From DYEC01 sp034434695 (GTDB lineage: Bacteria > Chloroflexota > Anaerolineae > Anaerolineales > Anaerolineaceae): a DNA stretch of 7,302 nt. The DNA lies in assembly GCA_034434695.1 (NCBI GenBank), contig DAOTYY010000139.1, positions 1 to 7,302 on the forward strand, written 5' to 3'. The notes below the pieces were generated by a model. That model was not told the DNA's origin. It made no database searches and was given only the letters and a program-made list of their open reading frames with translations. The translations under genes and the position numbers were made by a program. Positions 1 to 5,873 of this stretch are shown here, piece after piece; position 1 is the first letter of the stretch, and each line of letters starts with the position of its first letter.

Positions 1-46
1 TGCAAAAATCATCGACATCACAGAATAAAACGAGTAAACTGTCCAT
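1..46 (-). CDS. Transposase N-terminal fragment, IS982-like DDE family (partial)
   Basis: Read leftward from an ATG at 46-44, the frame gives MDSLLVLFCDVDDFC and then leaves the window. The pattern LFC-x-VDDFC at the extreme N-terminus is what I recognise from IS982-family transposases, which are usually near 290 aa and use a DDE catalytic domain for cut-and-paste transposition. The start is supported by a good Shine-Dalgarno AGGAGA (58-53) six bases upstream of the ATG. Only 15 residues are visible, so the family call rests on one short motif, and the catalytic residues and the integrity of the gene cannot be judged. Confidence 0.6.
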   Translation of the reverse strand, partial: MDSLLVLFCDVDDFC

Positions 47-96
47 TGAGGGTCTCCTGGGGTTTCAACTGTTGTTGTGGTAACAAAAGTTTACTC
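32..96 (-). promoter_or_regulatory. Inverted repeat enclosing the transposase ribosome site and start codon
   Basis: GAGTAAACT at 32-40 is perfectly complementary to AGTTTACTC at 88-96. In a minus-strand transcript these form a 9 bp stem whose 47-base loop holds the AGGAGA ribosome site and the ATG of the transposase. Several IS families (IS10 is the classic case) use such folds to block translation from transcripts entering from flanking genes. That role here is inference; the pairing itself is directly visible. Confidence 0.35.
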
Positions 97-131
97 CCTT
101 TTGGAGATCCTCTCCTTATCCCGAACTCACG

Positions 132-464
132 TTAAAAATCATCCAGCGCGACAAGCTGGTTGAACGAGCAGAAATTTTGGGCAATCAAATTCAAAACCGA
201 TTACGTGAAATGCAGAAAAAATATCCTGTCATCATTGATGTGCGCGGCAAAGGATTAATGATCGGGCTTGAATTTGAACATGCTGACCTGACCAAAGCGA
301 TCGCCGGGCGCGCACAGGAATTAGGTCTAATTCTCACCTGGAGCATTTACTCTGGTGGAACAGTTCGGATAGCTCCCCCTTTGAATGCTGAATGGGAAGA
401 AATTGAGCGTGGGTTAGAAATTATTGAGCAGGCTATTCTGGATGTGATGTCTAAAAAATTCTGA
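132..464 (+). pseudogene. Class III aminotransferase, C-terminal remnant truncated by the IS
   Basis: The frame LKIIQRDKLVERAEILG..., then VRGKGLMIGLEF and GTVRIAPPLN, matches the C-terminal small domain of PLP-dependent class III aminotransferases (acetylornithine, GABA and related omega-aminotransferases). These are normally 400-450 aa; only about 110 codons remain, ending in TGA at 462-464. The PLP-binding lysine and the whole large domain are missing. The frame stays open upstream to a TAA at 81-83, but codons 84-131 read through IS DNA and do not resemble the family. A TTG at 177 could formally start a 95-codon ORF, but it has no ribosome site and would begin mid-domain. The 5' part probably lies beyond the IS, outside the window. 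The substrate cannot be told from this end of the protein. Confidence 0.8.
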
Positions 465-564
465 TTACTCACTGATAATGTACGGACTTTAAATGCTTTC
501 TCTGTAAGGGTATTCCTACCCCAGTATTCATTTGCCAGGGGCGGTATTTAAGCGGCTTTATCAG

Positions 565-573
565 TGGTACAAT
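565..573 (+). promoter_or_regulatory. Extended -10 promoter for the flippase-like gene (possibly leaderless)
   Basis: TGGTACAAT combines a TGn extension with a -10 hexamer TACAAT (568-573). No convincing -35 lies 16-18 bp upstream. The -10 ends only 7 bases before the GTG at 581, so transcription would start at or beside the start codon and give a leaderless mRNA. This fits the lack of a Shine-Dalgarno sequence there. Confidence 0.45.
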
Positions 574-580
574 CAGGCTC

Positions 581-1606
581 GTGAAGCGCTGGCAATTCTG
601 GCTGGGCATCGTCATCAGTGCGGGTTTTCTATACCTTGCCTTGCGCGGGTTGAATGTTGGAAAAGCCTGGGAGGCAGCGCGCGCGGCGGAGTATGGCTGG
701 CTGTTGCCCGGCATTGCAGTCTATTTTGTCGGGGTATGGGTGCGCGCCTGGCGGTGGCACTATCTCCTGCGCCCGCTGCAAAAGGTGCCGGTGCAAGAGA
801 TGTTCCCCATTGTTACCATCGGCTATATGGGCAATAACATTTACCCGGCACGGGCAGGTGAGTTACTACGTGCTTTCATCTTGAAAGACCGTCGCGGAGT
901 GCCGGTTTCGGCTTCGCTGGCGACAGTCATTGTGGAGCGTATTTTCGATGGCGTGGTCATGCTGGGGTTTGTTTTCCTGAACTTGGGTGAGCTGGCGAGT
1001 TTGCAGGGGGATTCGGGTTTTGTGGGCAGTATCCGCGAGGTTGCCCTCTGGGGGGCGCTAGCTTTTCTGGGCGCGCTGGGGGTCTTTCTGGCGGCGGCAA
1101 TGTACCCGCGACGCGCTGAGCAAATTCTACAGTGGATGACCGCACGTTGGGTTCCTGCCCGCCTGCGTTCAAAGGTGAACGGGGTCTTGCTGCGTTTTCT
1201 GAGCGGGCTGGAGTCACTGCGCTCGCCGGCGGACGCGGTGATGATCCTGCTGACGACCACGCTGATCTGGCTGCTGGAGACTGGCAAGTACTGGTTTGTG
1301 ATGCACGCATTTCCGTTTGAGGTCAGCTTTTTTGCGCTGATGCTGATGAACGGGATTGTTAACCTGATCACCACTTTGCCCTCTGCGCCCGGTTACGTAG
1401 GAACGTTTGACGCGCCGGGGATTGCCCTGCTGAAGGCGTACAGCGTGCCGGGCGAGGTGGCGGCGGCTTATACGCTGGTATTGCATGTGGCGCTATGGTT
1501 TCCAATCACGCTGGTTGGCGTGTATTATTATCTGCGCCAGCCGTTGCGCATTGGCAGTCTGCGCAGTGCACCGATGGAACCGCAAACGGTTCATCCTGAT
1601 AGATAG
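581..1606 (+). CDS. Flippase-like / lysylphosphatidylglycerol-synthase TM domain membrane protein (UPF0104 family)
   Basis: This 341 aa integral membrane protein has about seven or eight hydrophobic segments (roughly residues 4-22, 40-56, 113-138, 152-174, 218-240, 247-266, 295-317). Family landmarks are RAWRWHYLL (55-63), GYMGNNIYPARAGELLRA (81-98), VERIFDG (118-124) and LPSAPGYVGTFDAPG (266-280). The family comprises the membrane half of MprF without its tRNA-dependent lysyltransferase domain, plus archaeal AglD-type proteins. Members are thought to move or present lipid-linked substrates; the true substrate is unknown here. The GTG start is chosen because the first TM helix begins at once (MKRWQFWLGIVISAGFLYLA) and a -10 lies just upstream. 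The frame is open further upstream, but that part is not family-like. The next gene follows after 12 bp, suggesting an operon. Confidence 0.85.
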   Translation: MKRWQFWLGIVISAGFLYLALRGLNVGKAWEAARAAEYGWLLPGIAVYFVGVWVRAWRWHYLLRPLQKVPVQEMFPIVTIGYMGNNIYPARAGELLRAFILKDRRGVPVSASLATVIVERIFDGVVMLGFVFLNLGELASLQGDSGFVGSIREVALWGALAFLGALGVFLAAAMYPRRAEQILQWMTARWVPARLRSKVNGVLLRFLSGLESLRSPADAVMILLTTTLIWLLETGKYWFVMHAFPFEVSFFALMLMNGIVNLITTLPSAPGYVGTFDAPGIALLKAYSVPGEVAAAYTLVLHVALWFPITLVGVYYYLRQPLRIGSLRSAPMEPQTVHPDR

Positions 1607-1618
1607 GGAGAACGCTTA

Positions 1619-2932
1619 ATGAAAATAGCCATCATCGGAGCAGGTTTTGGCGGTATGGCGGCTGCCTATGATTTGCGGCGCACCGGGCATGAGGTAGAGA
1701 TTTTTGAGAGCGCGGCGCAGGTTGGCGGGCTGGCTGCGGGCTTCAAAGAACCACATTGGGACTGGTCGCTCGAACAATATTATCATCATTGGTTTGCCAC
1801 CGACCGGCATGTATTGGGTTTGATTAATGAGCTGGGCTGGCGTGACAGGGTACTGTTTCCCCGTCCCTATACAGTTGTTTATTGGGAGGGGAAGTTTTAT
1901 CCGTTTGATTCCATTTTTTCCAATATCCCGTTGTTTATCCTGCGGCATTTTCCGCTGTTGGATGCACTGCGCTACGGGCTGGCGGGGGCGTATCTGCGCT
2001 TTACGCCGTGGTGGAAACCGCTGGAGCGCGTCACTGCTGAAGCATGGACGCGGCGCTGGTTTGGTGAACGGGTGTATGCCTTGCAGTGGCAGCCGCTGCT
2101 GCAGAGCAAGTTTGGCGAACGTTACTATCAACAGGTAAATATGGCGTGGCTGTGGGCGCGTCTGCATGTGCGCACAACTCGGCTGGGAACTTTTGAGGGA
2201 GGGTTTCAAGCGTTTGCCGAGATGTTTGCGGCGCGCTTGCGCGAAATGGGCGTGACCATTCATCTCAACAGTGTGGTGTCTCAAATTCGCAAGAACCCGG
2301 ATGGTGGACTGAAGCTGACCACCGTACAGGACGAGCGTGTAGTGGATCAATGTCTAGTAACTGCCTCACCGGCGCTGCTGGCAAAGCTGGCGCCCGACCT
2401 GCCGGAGACGTATCTGCGCGGCGTGTTGGAATTGAAGAGCATGGGCGCAGTCGTGATGGTGCTGTCGCTGACACAGCCGCTCTCGCGTGAGGGGTACTAC
2501 TGGTTCAACTTGCCCAAAAGCGCCGGCTTTCCTTTCCTGGCGCTGGTCGAGCATACGAATTTTATCTCTGCTGATCATTATGGCGGTGATCATCTCATCT
2601 ACCTGGGGGACTATCTGGAGCCGGAGCATGAATATTTTCAGCTTACACACGAGGAACTGTTACAGCGTTTTTTGCCCTCGCTAACGCGCTTCAATCCAGA
2701 TTTTTGCCCTGATTGGGTGCGCAAAAGCTGGCTTTTCCGTACATCCTATGCGCAGCCAGTGCCGTTGATTAACCACTCGCGTAATATTCCGGATATTCGC
2801 ACTCCCCTGCCCGGTTTGTATTTCGCCAGCATGAGTCAGGTATATCCTTGGGATCGCGGCACCAATTTTGCGGTGGAAATTGGGCGCAGGGCAGCCCGAC
2901 TCATGCTGAGAGAGAAGGATACGGCAAAGTGA
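1619..2932 (+). CDS. FAD-dependent oxidoreductase, amine oxidase / protoporphyrinogen-oxidase-like fold
   Basis: This 437 aa flavoprotein begins with a classic dinucleotide-binding fold: IIGAGFGG (5-12) and the ribose-binding Glu30 at the end of the second strand (EVEIFE), followed by QVGGLAAGF (34-42). GTFEGGFQAFAEMFAARL (190-207) is the usual central element of the amine-oxidase/phytoene-desaturase superfamily. The C-terminal FAD segment is LPGLYFASMSQVYPWDRGTNFAVEIGRRAA (397-426). No TM helix or signal peptide is evident. Segment 97-135, with several aromatic and hydrophobic stretches, may contact membrane or a lipid substrate. The ATG has a ribosome site, AGGGAG (1605-1610), overlapping the previous stop codon, consistent with coupled translation. 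The reaction is unknown; desaturation or oxidation of an isoprenoid or lipid-linked glycan is possible (inference). The true haem-pathway enzyme HemY is less likely because no haem gene is nearby. Confidence 0.8.
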   Translation: MKIAIIGAGFGGMAAAYDLRRTGHEVEIFESAAQVGGLAAGFKEPHWDWSLEQYYHHWFATDRHVLGLINELGWRDRVLFPRPYTVVYWEGKFYPFDSIFSNIPLFILRHFPLLDALRYGLAGAYLRFTPWWKPLERVTAEAWTRRWFGERVYALQWQPLLQSKFGERYYQQVNMAWLWARLHVRTTRLGTFEGGFQAFAEMFAARLREMGVTIHLNSVVSQIRKNPDGGLKLTTVQDERVVDQCLVTASPALLAKLAPDLPETYLRGVLELKSMGAVVMVLSLTQPLSREGYYWFNLPKSAGFPFLALVEHTNFISADHYGGDHLIYLGDYLEPEHEYFQLTHEELLQRFLPSLTRFNPDFCPDWVRKSWLFRTSYAQPVPLINHSRNIPDIRTPLPGLYFASMSQVYPWDRGTNFAVEIGRRAARLMLREKDTAK

Positions 2933-3107
2933 GCCGGACGCTGCTGCGGTGCACCAGAGTGCGGGAATCTCATAATCTTAAGAACCCTTTTTCAAAGGAT
3001 GGACAGAAAATCGCGTCTCACTTGCCGAACAAGGCGTATCAACGCTTCAGGCACCTTTGAGTTGTTTGTGCTAAATAGAGCTGTTTATGGCTTTAAAGTA
3101 GGTAAAT

Positions 3108-3121
3108 CGCCATATATGGCG
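3108..3121. repeat. 14 bp perfect palindrome
   Basis: CGCCATATATGGCG is its own reverse complement and stops exactly at these bases. It lies about 150 bp upstream of the predicted dnaA promoter and overlaps the first copy of a direct repeat at 3116. It could be a protein-binding site; nothing in the sequence says for which protein. Confidence 0.5.
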
Positions 3122-3261
3122 TATCCTTTGGTTAGCGGATGCCATTTACGGCAGGTACATTTGTTCTGATACTCGTCCTGAGCGCAAAAATTTCCCACAG
3201 GTTCTTTAACATTAGAAGGCTTAAAATTCGCGGTTTTTTTAGGATGGCGTAAGGTTAGCGG
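3116..3261 (+). repeat. Two imperfect direct repeats 128 bp apart upstream of dnaA
   Basis: Copy 1 (3116-3138) reads ATGGCGTA, six bases (tccttt), then GGTTAGCGG. Copy 2 (3244-3261) reads ATGGCGTA, one base (a), then GGTTAGCGG. The 17 shared bases are identical in order and strand. Copy 2 ends two bases before the predicted -35 of dnaA. The DNA between and around the copies does not match, so this is not a simple long tandem duplication. Confidence 0.5.
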
Positions 3262-3262
3262 C

Positions 3263-3291
3263 TTGTTTGCGAGGCTGCTTTCTGTTAGAAT
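3263..3291 (+). promoter_or_regulatory. Predicted dnaA promoter
   Basis: TTGTTT (3263-3268, TTG core of a -35) is separated by exactly 17 bp from TAGAAT (3286-3291), which carries an extended -10 TGT directly upstream (3283-3285). The implied start near 3298-3300 lies just ahead of the first hairpin of the leader, so promoter and RNA structure support each other. The result is a leader of about 150 nt before the dnaA ATG. Confidence 0.5.
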
Positions 3292-3299
3292 CCATTTTG

Positions 3300-3428
3300 T
3301 CAGGAACAGATTGTTGTTCCTTCACCCATCAGGCTCAAAAAAGCCTTTTTGAATTTGAGCTTTCACCTGATCTCATTGTCACGGACAATGGGCTTGCTTC
3401 CCTGTTGCTTTTGCAGGGTGAAATTTCA
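3300..3428 (+). promoter_or_regulatory. Structured 5' leader of dnaA with competing hairpins (candidate attenuator or cis-regulatory RNA)
   Basis: By-eye pairings include AGGAACA (3302-3308) with TGTTCCT (3315-3321), loop 6. GCTCAAA (3333-3339) pairs with TTTGAGC (3354-3360), extended by ATCAG (3328-3332) with CTGAT (3367-3371). CATTGTC (3374-3380) pairs with GACAATG (3384-3390), loop 3, and CCCTG (3400-3404) with CAGGG (3414-3418). TTCACCC (3321-3327) can close the whole set with GGGTGAA (3416-3422). Exclusive alternatives exist. AGGCT (3331-3335) can pair with AGCCT (3342-3346), directly followed by T residues, which resembles a weak intrinsic terminator. TTTCACC (3361-3367) can pair with GGTGAAA (3417-3423). 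CACCTG (3364-3369) can pair with CAGGTG (3443-3448) just before the dnaA start. It matches no riboswitch class I can name. Confidence 0.4.
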
Positions 3429-3450
3429 GTAAAGAAAGGCGGCAGGTGCA

Positions 3451-4797
3451 ATGAACTCAACACAGGCTTGGCAGGCTACTTTAGGTCAGCTCCAGATGGA
3501 GATGTCGAAAGCGGCTTTTGACACCTGGGTGCGCAGCACAGAGTTGGTGTCTCACAAGGATGACCTCTTTACCATTGGGGTTCCCAACGCGTATGCCCGT
3601 GACTGGCTGGAAAATCGCCTGGCGAGCACAGTCTCGCGCATTTTGAGCGGATTTTTTGAACGCCCGCAACAGGTGCGGTTTATCGTGTGGCACAAAGATT
3701 TTGAGGGCAATGATGCGGAAGATAGTGTGCAGGAAGATGAACCTCCGGAGGAAGAACCGCCGCTAAAGCCCAACCCGACCATCAATGCTCGCTATACCTT
3801 TGAGACGTTTGTGGTGGGCGCCAGCAACCGCCTGGCACATGCCGCCTGTATAGCTGTGGCAGAAAATCCGGCACGGGCGTACAATCCCTTGTTTGTGTAC
3901 GGCGGTGTTGGTTTGGGGAAGACACACCTGTTACATGCAATTGCGAATGTAACGCATAAAAACGGCTTGCGGGTGTTGTATGTTTCATCTGAAGAGTTCA
4001 CCAATGACTTTATCAATTCTATACAAAAACACACCAACGCTGCTTTTCGTGAGCGTTATCGCCAGATTGATGTCCTGATGATAGACGATATTCAATTTAT
4101 TGCCGGTAAGGAATCAACGCAAGAAGAGTTTTTCCACACCTTTAACACCCTGCATGGTCAGGATAAGCAAATTGTCATTTCGTCAGACCGACCGCCCAAA
4201 GCACTGGTCACGCTTGAAGAACGCCTGCGTTCGCGCTTTGAATGGGGGCTGATTGTAGATATTCAACCGCCCGATTTAGAAACGCGCATTGCCATCCTGC
4301 GTTCCAAAGCCGAGCGTGCCGGGCGTGAGGTGCCCAATCACATTCTGGAGTTAATCGCCCGCCTGATTCAATCCAATATTCGCGAATTGGAAGGCGCGTT
4401 GAACCGGGTGGTGGCATTTGCCGATCTTTCGGGACAGGCGTTGACGCCGGAGCTGGTTAATTCGGCGCTGGCAGACCTGTTGCCGCAACGCACAATGATT
4501 GGACCTGGTCAGGTGGTCGAGGCTGTGGCAAGGTCATTTGGTTTAACCATTGACCAGATCACCGGACGTGATCGTTCGCGTGAGGTGGCACTGCCCCGTC
4601 AGGTAGCGATGTATTTGCTGCGCGAGAGCGGCAATATTTCCCTGCCACAAATTGGTGAGGTTTTGGGTGGGCGTGATCATACGACGGTGATGTATGCCTG
4701 TGATAAAGTGGCTGATTTAATTGAGCGAGATGATCGGTTGCGTCGTCAGGTGATTCAAATCCGTGAGCAGTTATACGGTCGTGCCGTCATGGGTTAG
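3451..4797 (+). CDS. dnaA: Chromosomal replication initiator protein DnaA
   Basis: DnaA binds DnaA boxes at oriC, oligomerises with ATP, melts the origin and helps load the replicative helicase. All four domains are present in 448 aa, a normal length. Domain I is ~1-80, with WQATLGQLQ and FDTWVRSTEL. The linker is acidic and proline-rich (~84-108, with EDEPPEEEPP). The AAA+ domain III starts near YTFETFVVG (115). Domain IV is the C-terminal helix-turn-helix. Visible motifs are Walker A GGVGLGKTH (151-159, K157), Walker B MIDDIQF (210-216), sensor I VISSDRPP (242-249), the arginine-finger stretch RLRSRFEWG (258-266) and the DNA-binding signature GGRDHTTVMYACDKV (406-420). The ATG follows a purine-rich AAAGGCGG (3435-3442). 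The gene is monocistronic: dnaN does not follow, and it ends 4 bp into a convergent gene. Confidence 0.98.
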   Translation: MNSTQAWQATLGQLQMEMSKAAFDTWVRSTELVSHKDDLFTIGVPNAYARDWLENRLASTVSRILSGFFERPQQVRFIVWHKDFEGNDAEDSVQEDEPPEEEPPLKPNPTINARYTFETFVVGASNRLAHAACIAVAENPARAYNPLFVYGGVGLGKTHLLHAIANVTHKNGLRVLYVSSEEFTNDFINSIQKHTNAAFRERYRQIDVLMIDDIQFIAGKESTQEEFFHTFNTLHGQDKQIVISSDRPPKALVTLEERLRSRFEWGLIVDIQPPDLETRIAILRSKAERAGREVPNHILELIARLIQSNIRELEGALNRVVAFADLSGQALTPELVNSALADLLPQRTMIGPGQVVEAVARSFGLTIDQITGRDRSREVALPRQVAMYLLRESGNISLPQIGEVLGGRDHTTVMYACDKVADLIERDDRLRRQVIQIREQLYGRAVMG

Positions 4798-5870
4798 GGT
4801 GTTGGCTTTCCATTGCTGCCCCCCTGTTCTGGCAGGGGGGTCTTTTTTGTTTTTGGTTGCCTGAATGGAGTGGACGGCAACGCTCCCGTTTCCTGAAACC
4901 AGTGGTATGCCTGAAGTATGGCATCTTCAATGGGACGGGGTTGGGCAAGGTGCAGTTCCTGGTGGGCTTTTTGCGTGCTGACGTAGAAGTAGTAGCCAGC
5001 CAGGTTCAGAGCGCTGGGGTCAACGGGCAAGGTGAGGAAAGCTTGAAGCCAGGCGGCTGGGCGGGCAAAGGCGCGGATCAATCCGGGTGGCACGATCACC
5101 GCGGGTGGCTGAACACCAATGACTTCCGCAATCTTTTGAATGAAGTGAGCAATGGTCATGTTGAAACCGCCCAGGATGTACCGTTCGCCGCGTTTGCCGT
5201 ATGCCAGCGCTGCCAGATGACCTTCTACCACGTCGTCCAGATGCACTGTATTCAGTCCGCCCCGGGTCAATATAGGCAGCTTTTGCAGGGCGACCTGGAC
5301 AATATACGAGCTGGTGGCGCGGTAGATGTCGCCCGCGCCGATGACAATCGTAGGATTGACGATCACCGCGTCCAGTCCTTGCGCGACCGCACGTTGTACT
5401 TCCAGTTCTGCCAGATACTTGGCATATCCGTAACGCCAGCGCTGAGGACTAAAGTTCCAGGTGTGATTTTCGTCCATCAGCCGGGGCGGTGATTGGCGAT
5501 ATGGAGGTTCTTCCGGCACGCCCAGTGCTGCCACTGAGGAAGTGTGAATGAAGCGCTTAATGCCAGCCTGATGTGCCGCCTTGAGCAGTGAACGTGTGCC
5601 CTCGACCGTCACACTGTAAAGCCGCCCCGGGTCGCGCTCTGTGCCCATCAGCGCAGCGGTGTGAAAGATAACATCAATGCCCTCAACTGCAGCGGAAAGC
5701 GTATTGGGTTGAGTTAAATCACCGATGGCATGTTCTACTGGAAGATCGCCGAGTCGTTTGAGCGAACTGGAAGCGCGATGAAAGGCGCGCACGTGGTGTC
5801 CCGCATTGACCAGTGCCCGGCATAACGCCGAGCCGATAAAACCGCTTGCTCCGGTGACCAGAATTTTCAT
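4794..5870 (-). CDS. NAD(P)-dependent epimerase/reductase, extended SDR family (HpnA / dihydroflavonol-reductase-like)
   Basis: This 358 aa Rossmann-fold protein starts with VTGASGFIGSAL (5-16: G7, G10, G13 of the NAD(P)-binding glycine motif). It has Asp51 in IGDLTQ at the usual cofactor-contact strand, HTSSVAALG (109-117) supplying the catalytic Ser/Thr, and the YGYAK pair Tyr147/Lys151. GLNTVHLDDVVEGHLAAL (205-222) and GERYILGGFNMTI (228-240) closely resemble hopanoid-associated HpnA-type proteins and dihydroflavonol-4-reductase-like enzymes. Membership of that group is clear, but the substrate is not, and no other hopanoid gene is visible. Family similarity ends near HWFQETG (323-329). 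The last 29 residues are a low-complexity tail partly encoded by the dnaA terminator. The start lies 3 bp after the thiolase stop with only a weak ribosome site, implying coupled translation. The last four coding bases overlap dnaA tail to tail. Confidence 0.88.
   Translation of the reverse strand: MKILVTGASGFIGSALCRALVNAGHHVRAFHRASSSLKRLGDLPVEHAIGDLTQPNTLSAAVEGIDVIFHTAALMGTERDPGRLYSVTVEGTRSLLKAAHQAGIKRFIHTSSVAALGVPEEPPYRQSPPRLMDENHTWNFSPQRWRYGYAKYLAELEVQRAVAQGLDAVIVNPTIVIGAGDIYRATSSYIVQVALQKLPILTRGGLNTVHLDDVVEGHLAALAYGKRGERYILGGFNMTIAHFIQKIAEVIGVQPPAVIVPPGLIRAFARPAAWLQAFLTLPVDPSALNLAGYYFYVSTQKAHQELHLAQPRPIEDAILQAYHWFQETGALPSTPFRQPKTKKTPLPEQGGSNGKPTP
4819..4848 (+). terminator. Strong intrinsic terminator of dnaA
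   Basis: CCCCCCTG (4819-4826) pairs perfectly with CAGGGGGG (4833-4840) around a six-base loop TTCTGG, then TC and six T (4843-4848), with more T to 4854. It lies 21 bp after the dnaA stop. On the minus strand the same hairpin has no trailing U-tract, so it should act in the dnaA direction only. It is wholly inside the 3' coding end of the convergent epimerase gene. Confidence 0.9.
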
Positions 5871-5873
5871 TCG

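Larger units (their letters stand above)
1..131 (-). mobile_element. End of an insertion sequence (IS982-like), cut by the window edge
   Basis: A transposase N-terminus runs off the left edge on the minus strand. Between its start codon (44-46) and the aminotransferase remnant (from about 132) lies about 85 bp of non-coding DNA typical of an IS terminus. This DNA contains a short inverted repeat, GGAGA (103-107) and TCTCC (111-115), and the longer repeat 32-40/88-96. Aminotransferase homology begins abruptly near 129-132, so the IS/host junction is placed there. The exact terminal base and any target-site duplication cannot be fixed because only one IS end is in view. Confidence 0.7.
2933..3262 (+). 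other. Non-coding stretch between the oxidoreductase gene and the dnaA promoter
   Basis: No gene is convincing here. A frame begins with GTG at 2929, overlapping the preceding stop (GTGA), and runs 43 codons to 3060, but it is basic, matches nothing I know and is probably chance. I see no clear terminator for the upstream operon. The stretch contains a 14 bp palindrome (3108-3121), an imperfect direct repeat (3116-3138 and 3244-3261), one weak DnaA-box-like 9-mer TTTCCCACA (3191-3199, two mismatches to TTATCCACA) and a run of seven T at 3234-3240. Confidence 0.6.

Noticed and set aside
508..521. GGGTA/TACCC hairpin after the aminotransferase remnant as a terminator
   Set aside because: It has only a 5 bp stem and no T-tract follows.
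1616..2350. Long minus-strand open frame (244 codons) opposite the oxidoreductase gene
   Set aside because: It is antisense to a clear FAD protein, with composition typical of a shadow frame and no recognisable domain.
2929..3060. 43-codon frame starting with a GTG that overlaps the oxidoreductase stop (GTGA)
   Set aside because: The overlap looks like coupling, but the short basic product is unrecognisable and could easily be chance.
3191..3199. DnaA-box-like TTTCCCACA as evidence for oriC or autoregulation
   Set aside because: There are two mismatches to TTATCCACA and no second convincing box nearby.
3267..3521. 84-codon plus-strand frame upstream of and overlapping the dnaA start
   Set aside because: It has no ribosome site, overlaps dnaA out of frame and sits in the hairpin-rich leader; a leader peptide is not excluded but nothing supports it.
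4857..5492. Plus-strand open frame of 211 codons inside the epimerase gene
   Set aside because: It lies entirely opposite a well-conserved SDR and has no family-like motif.
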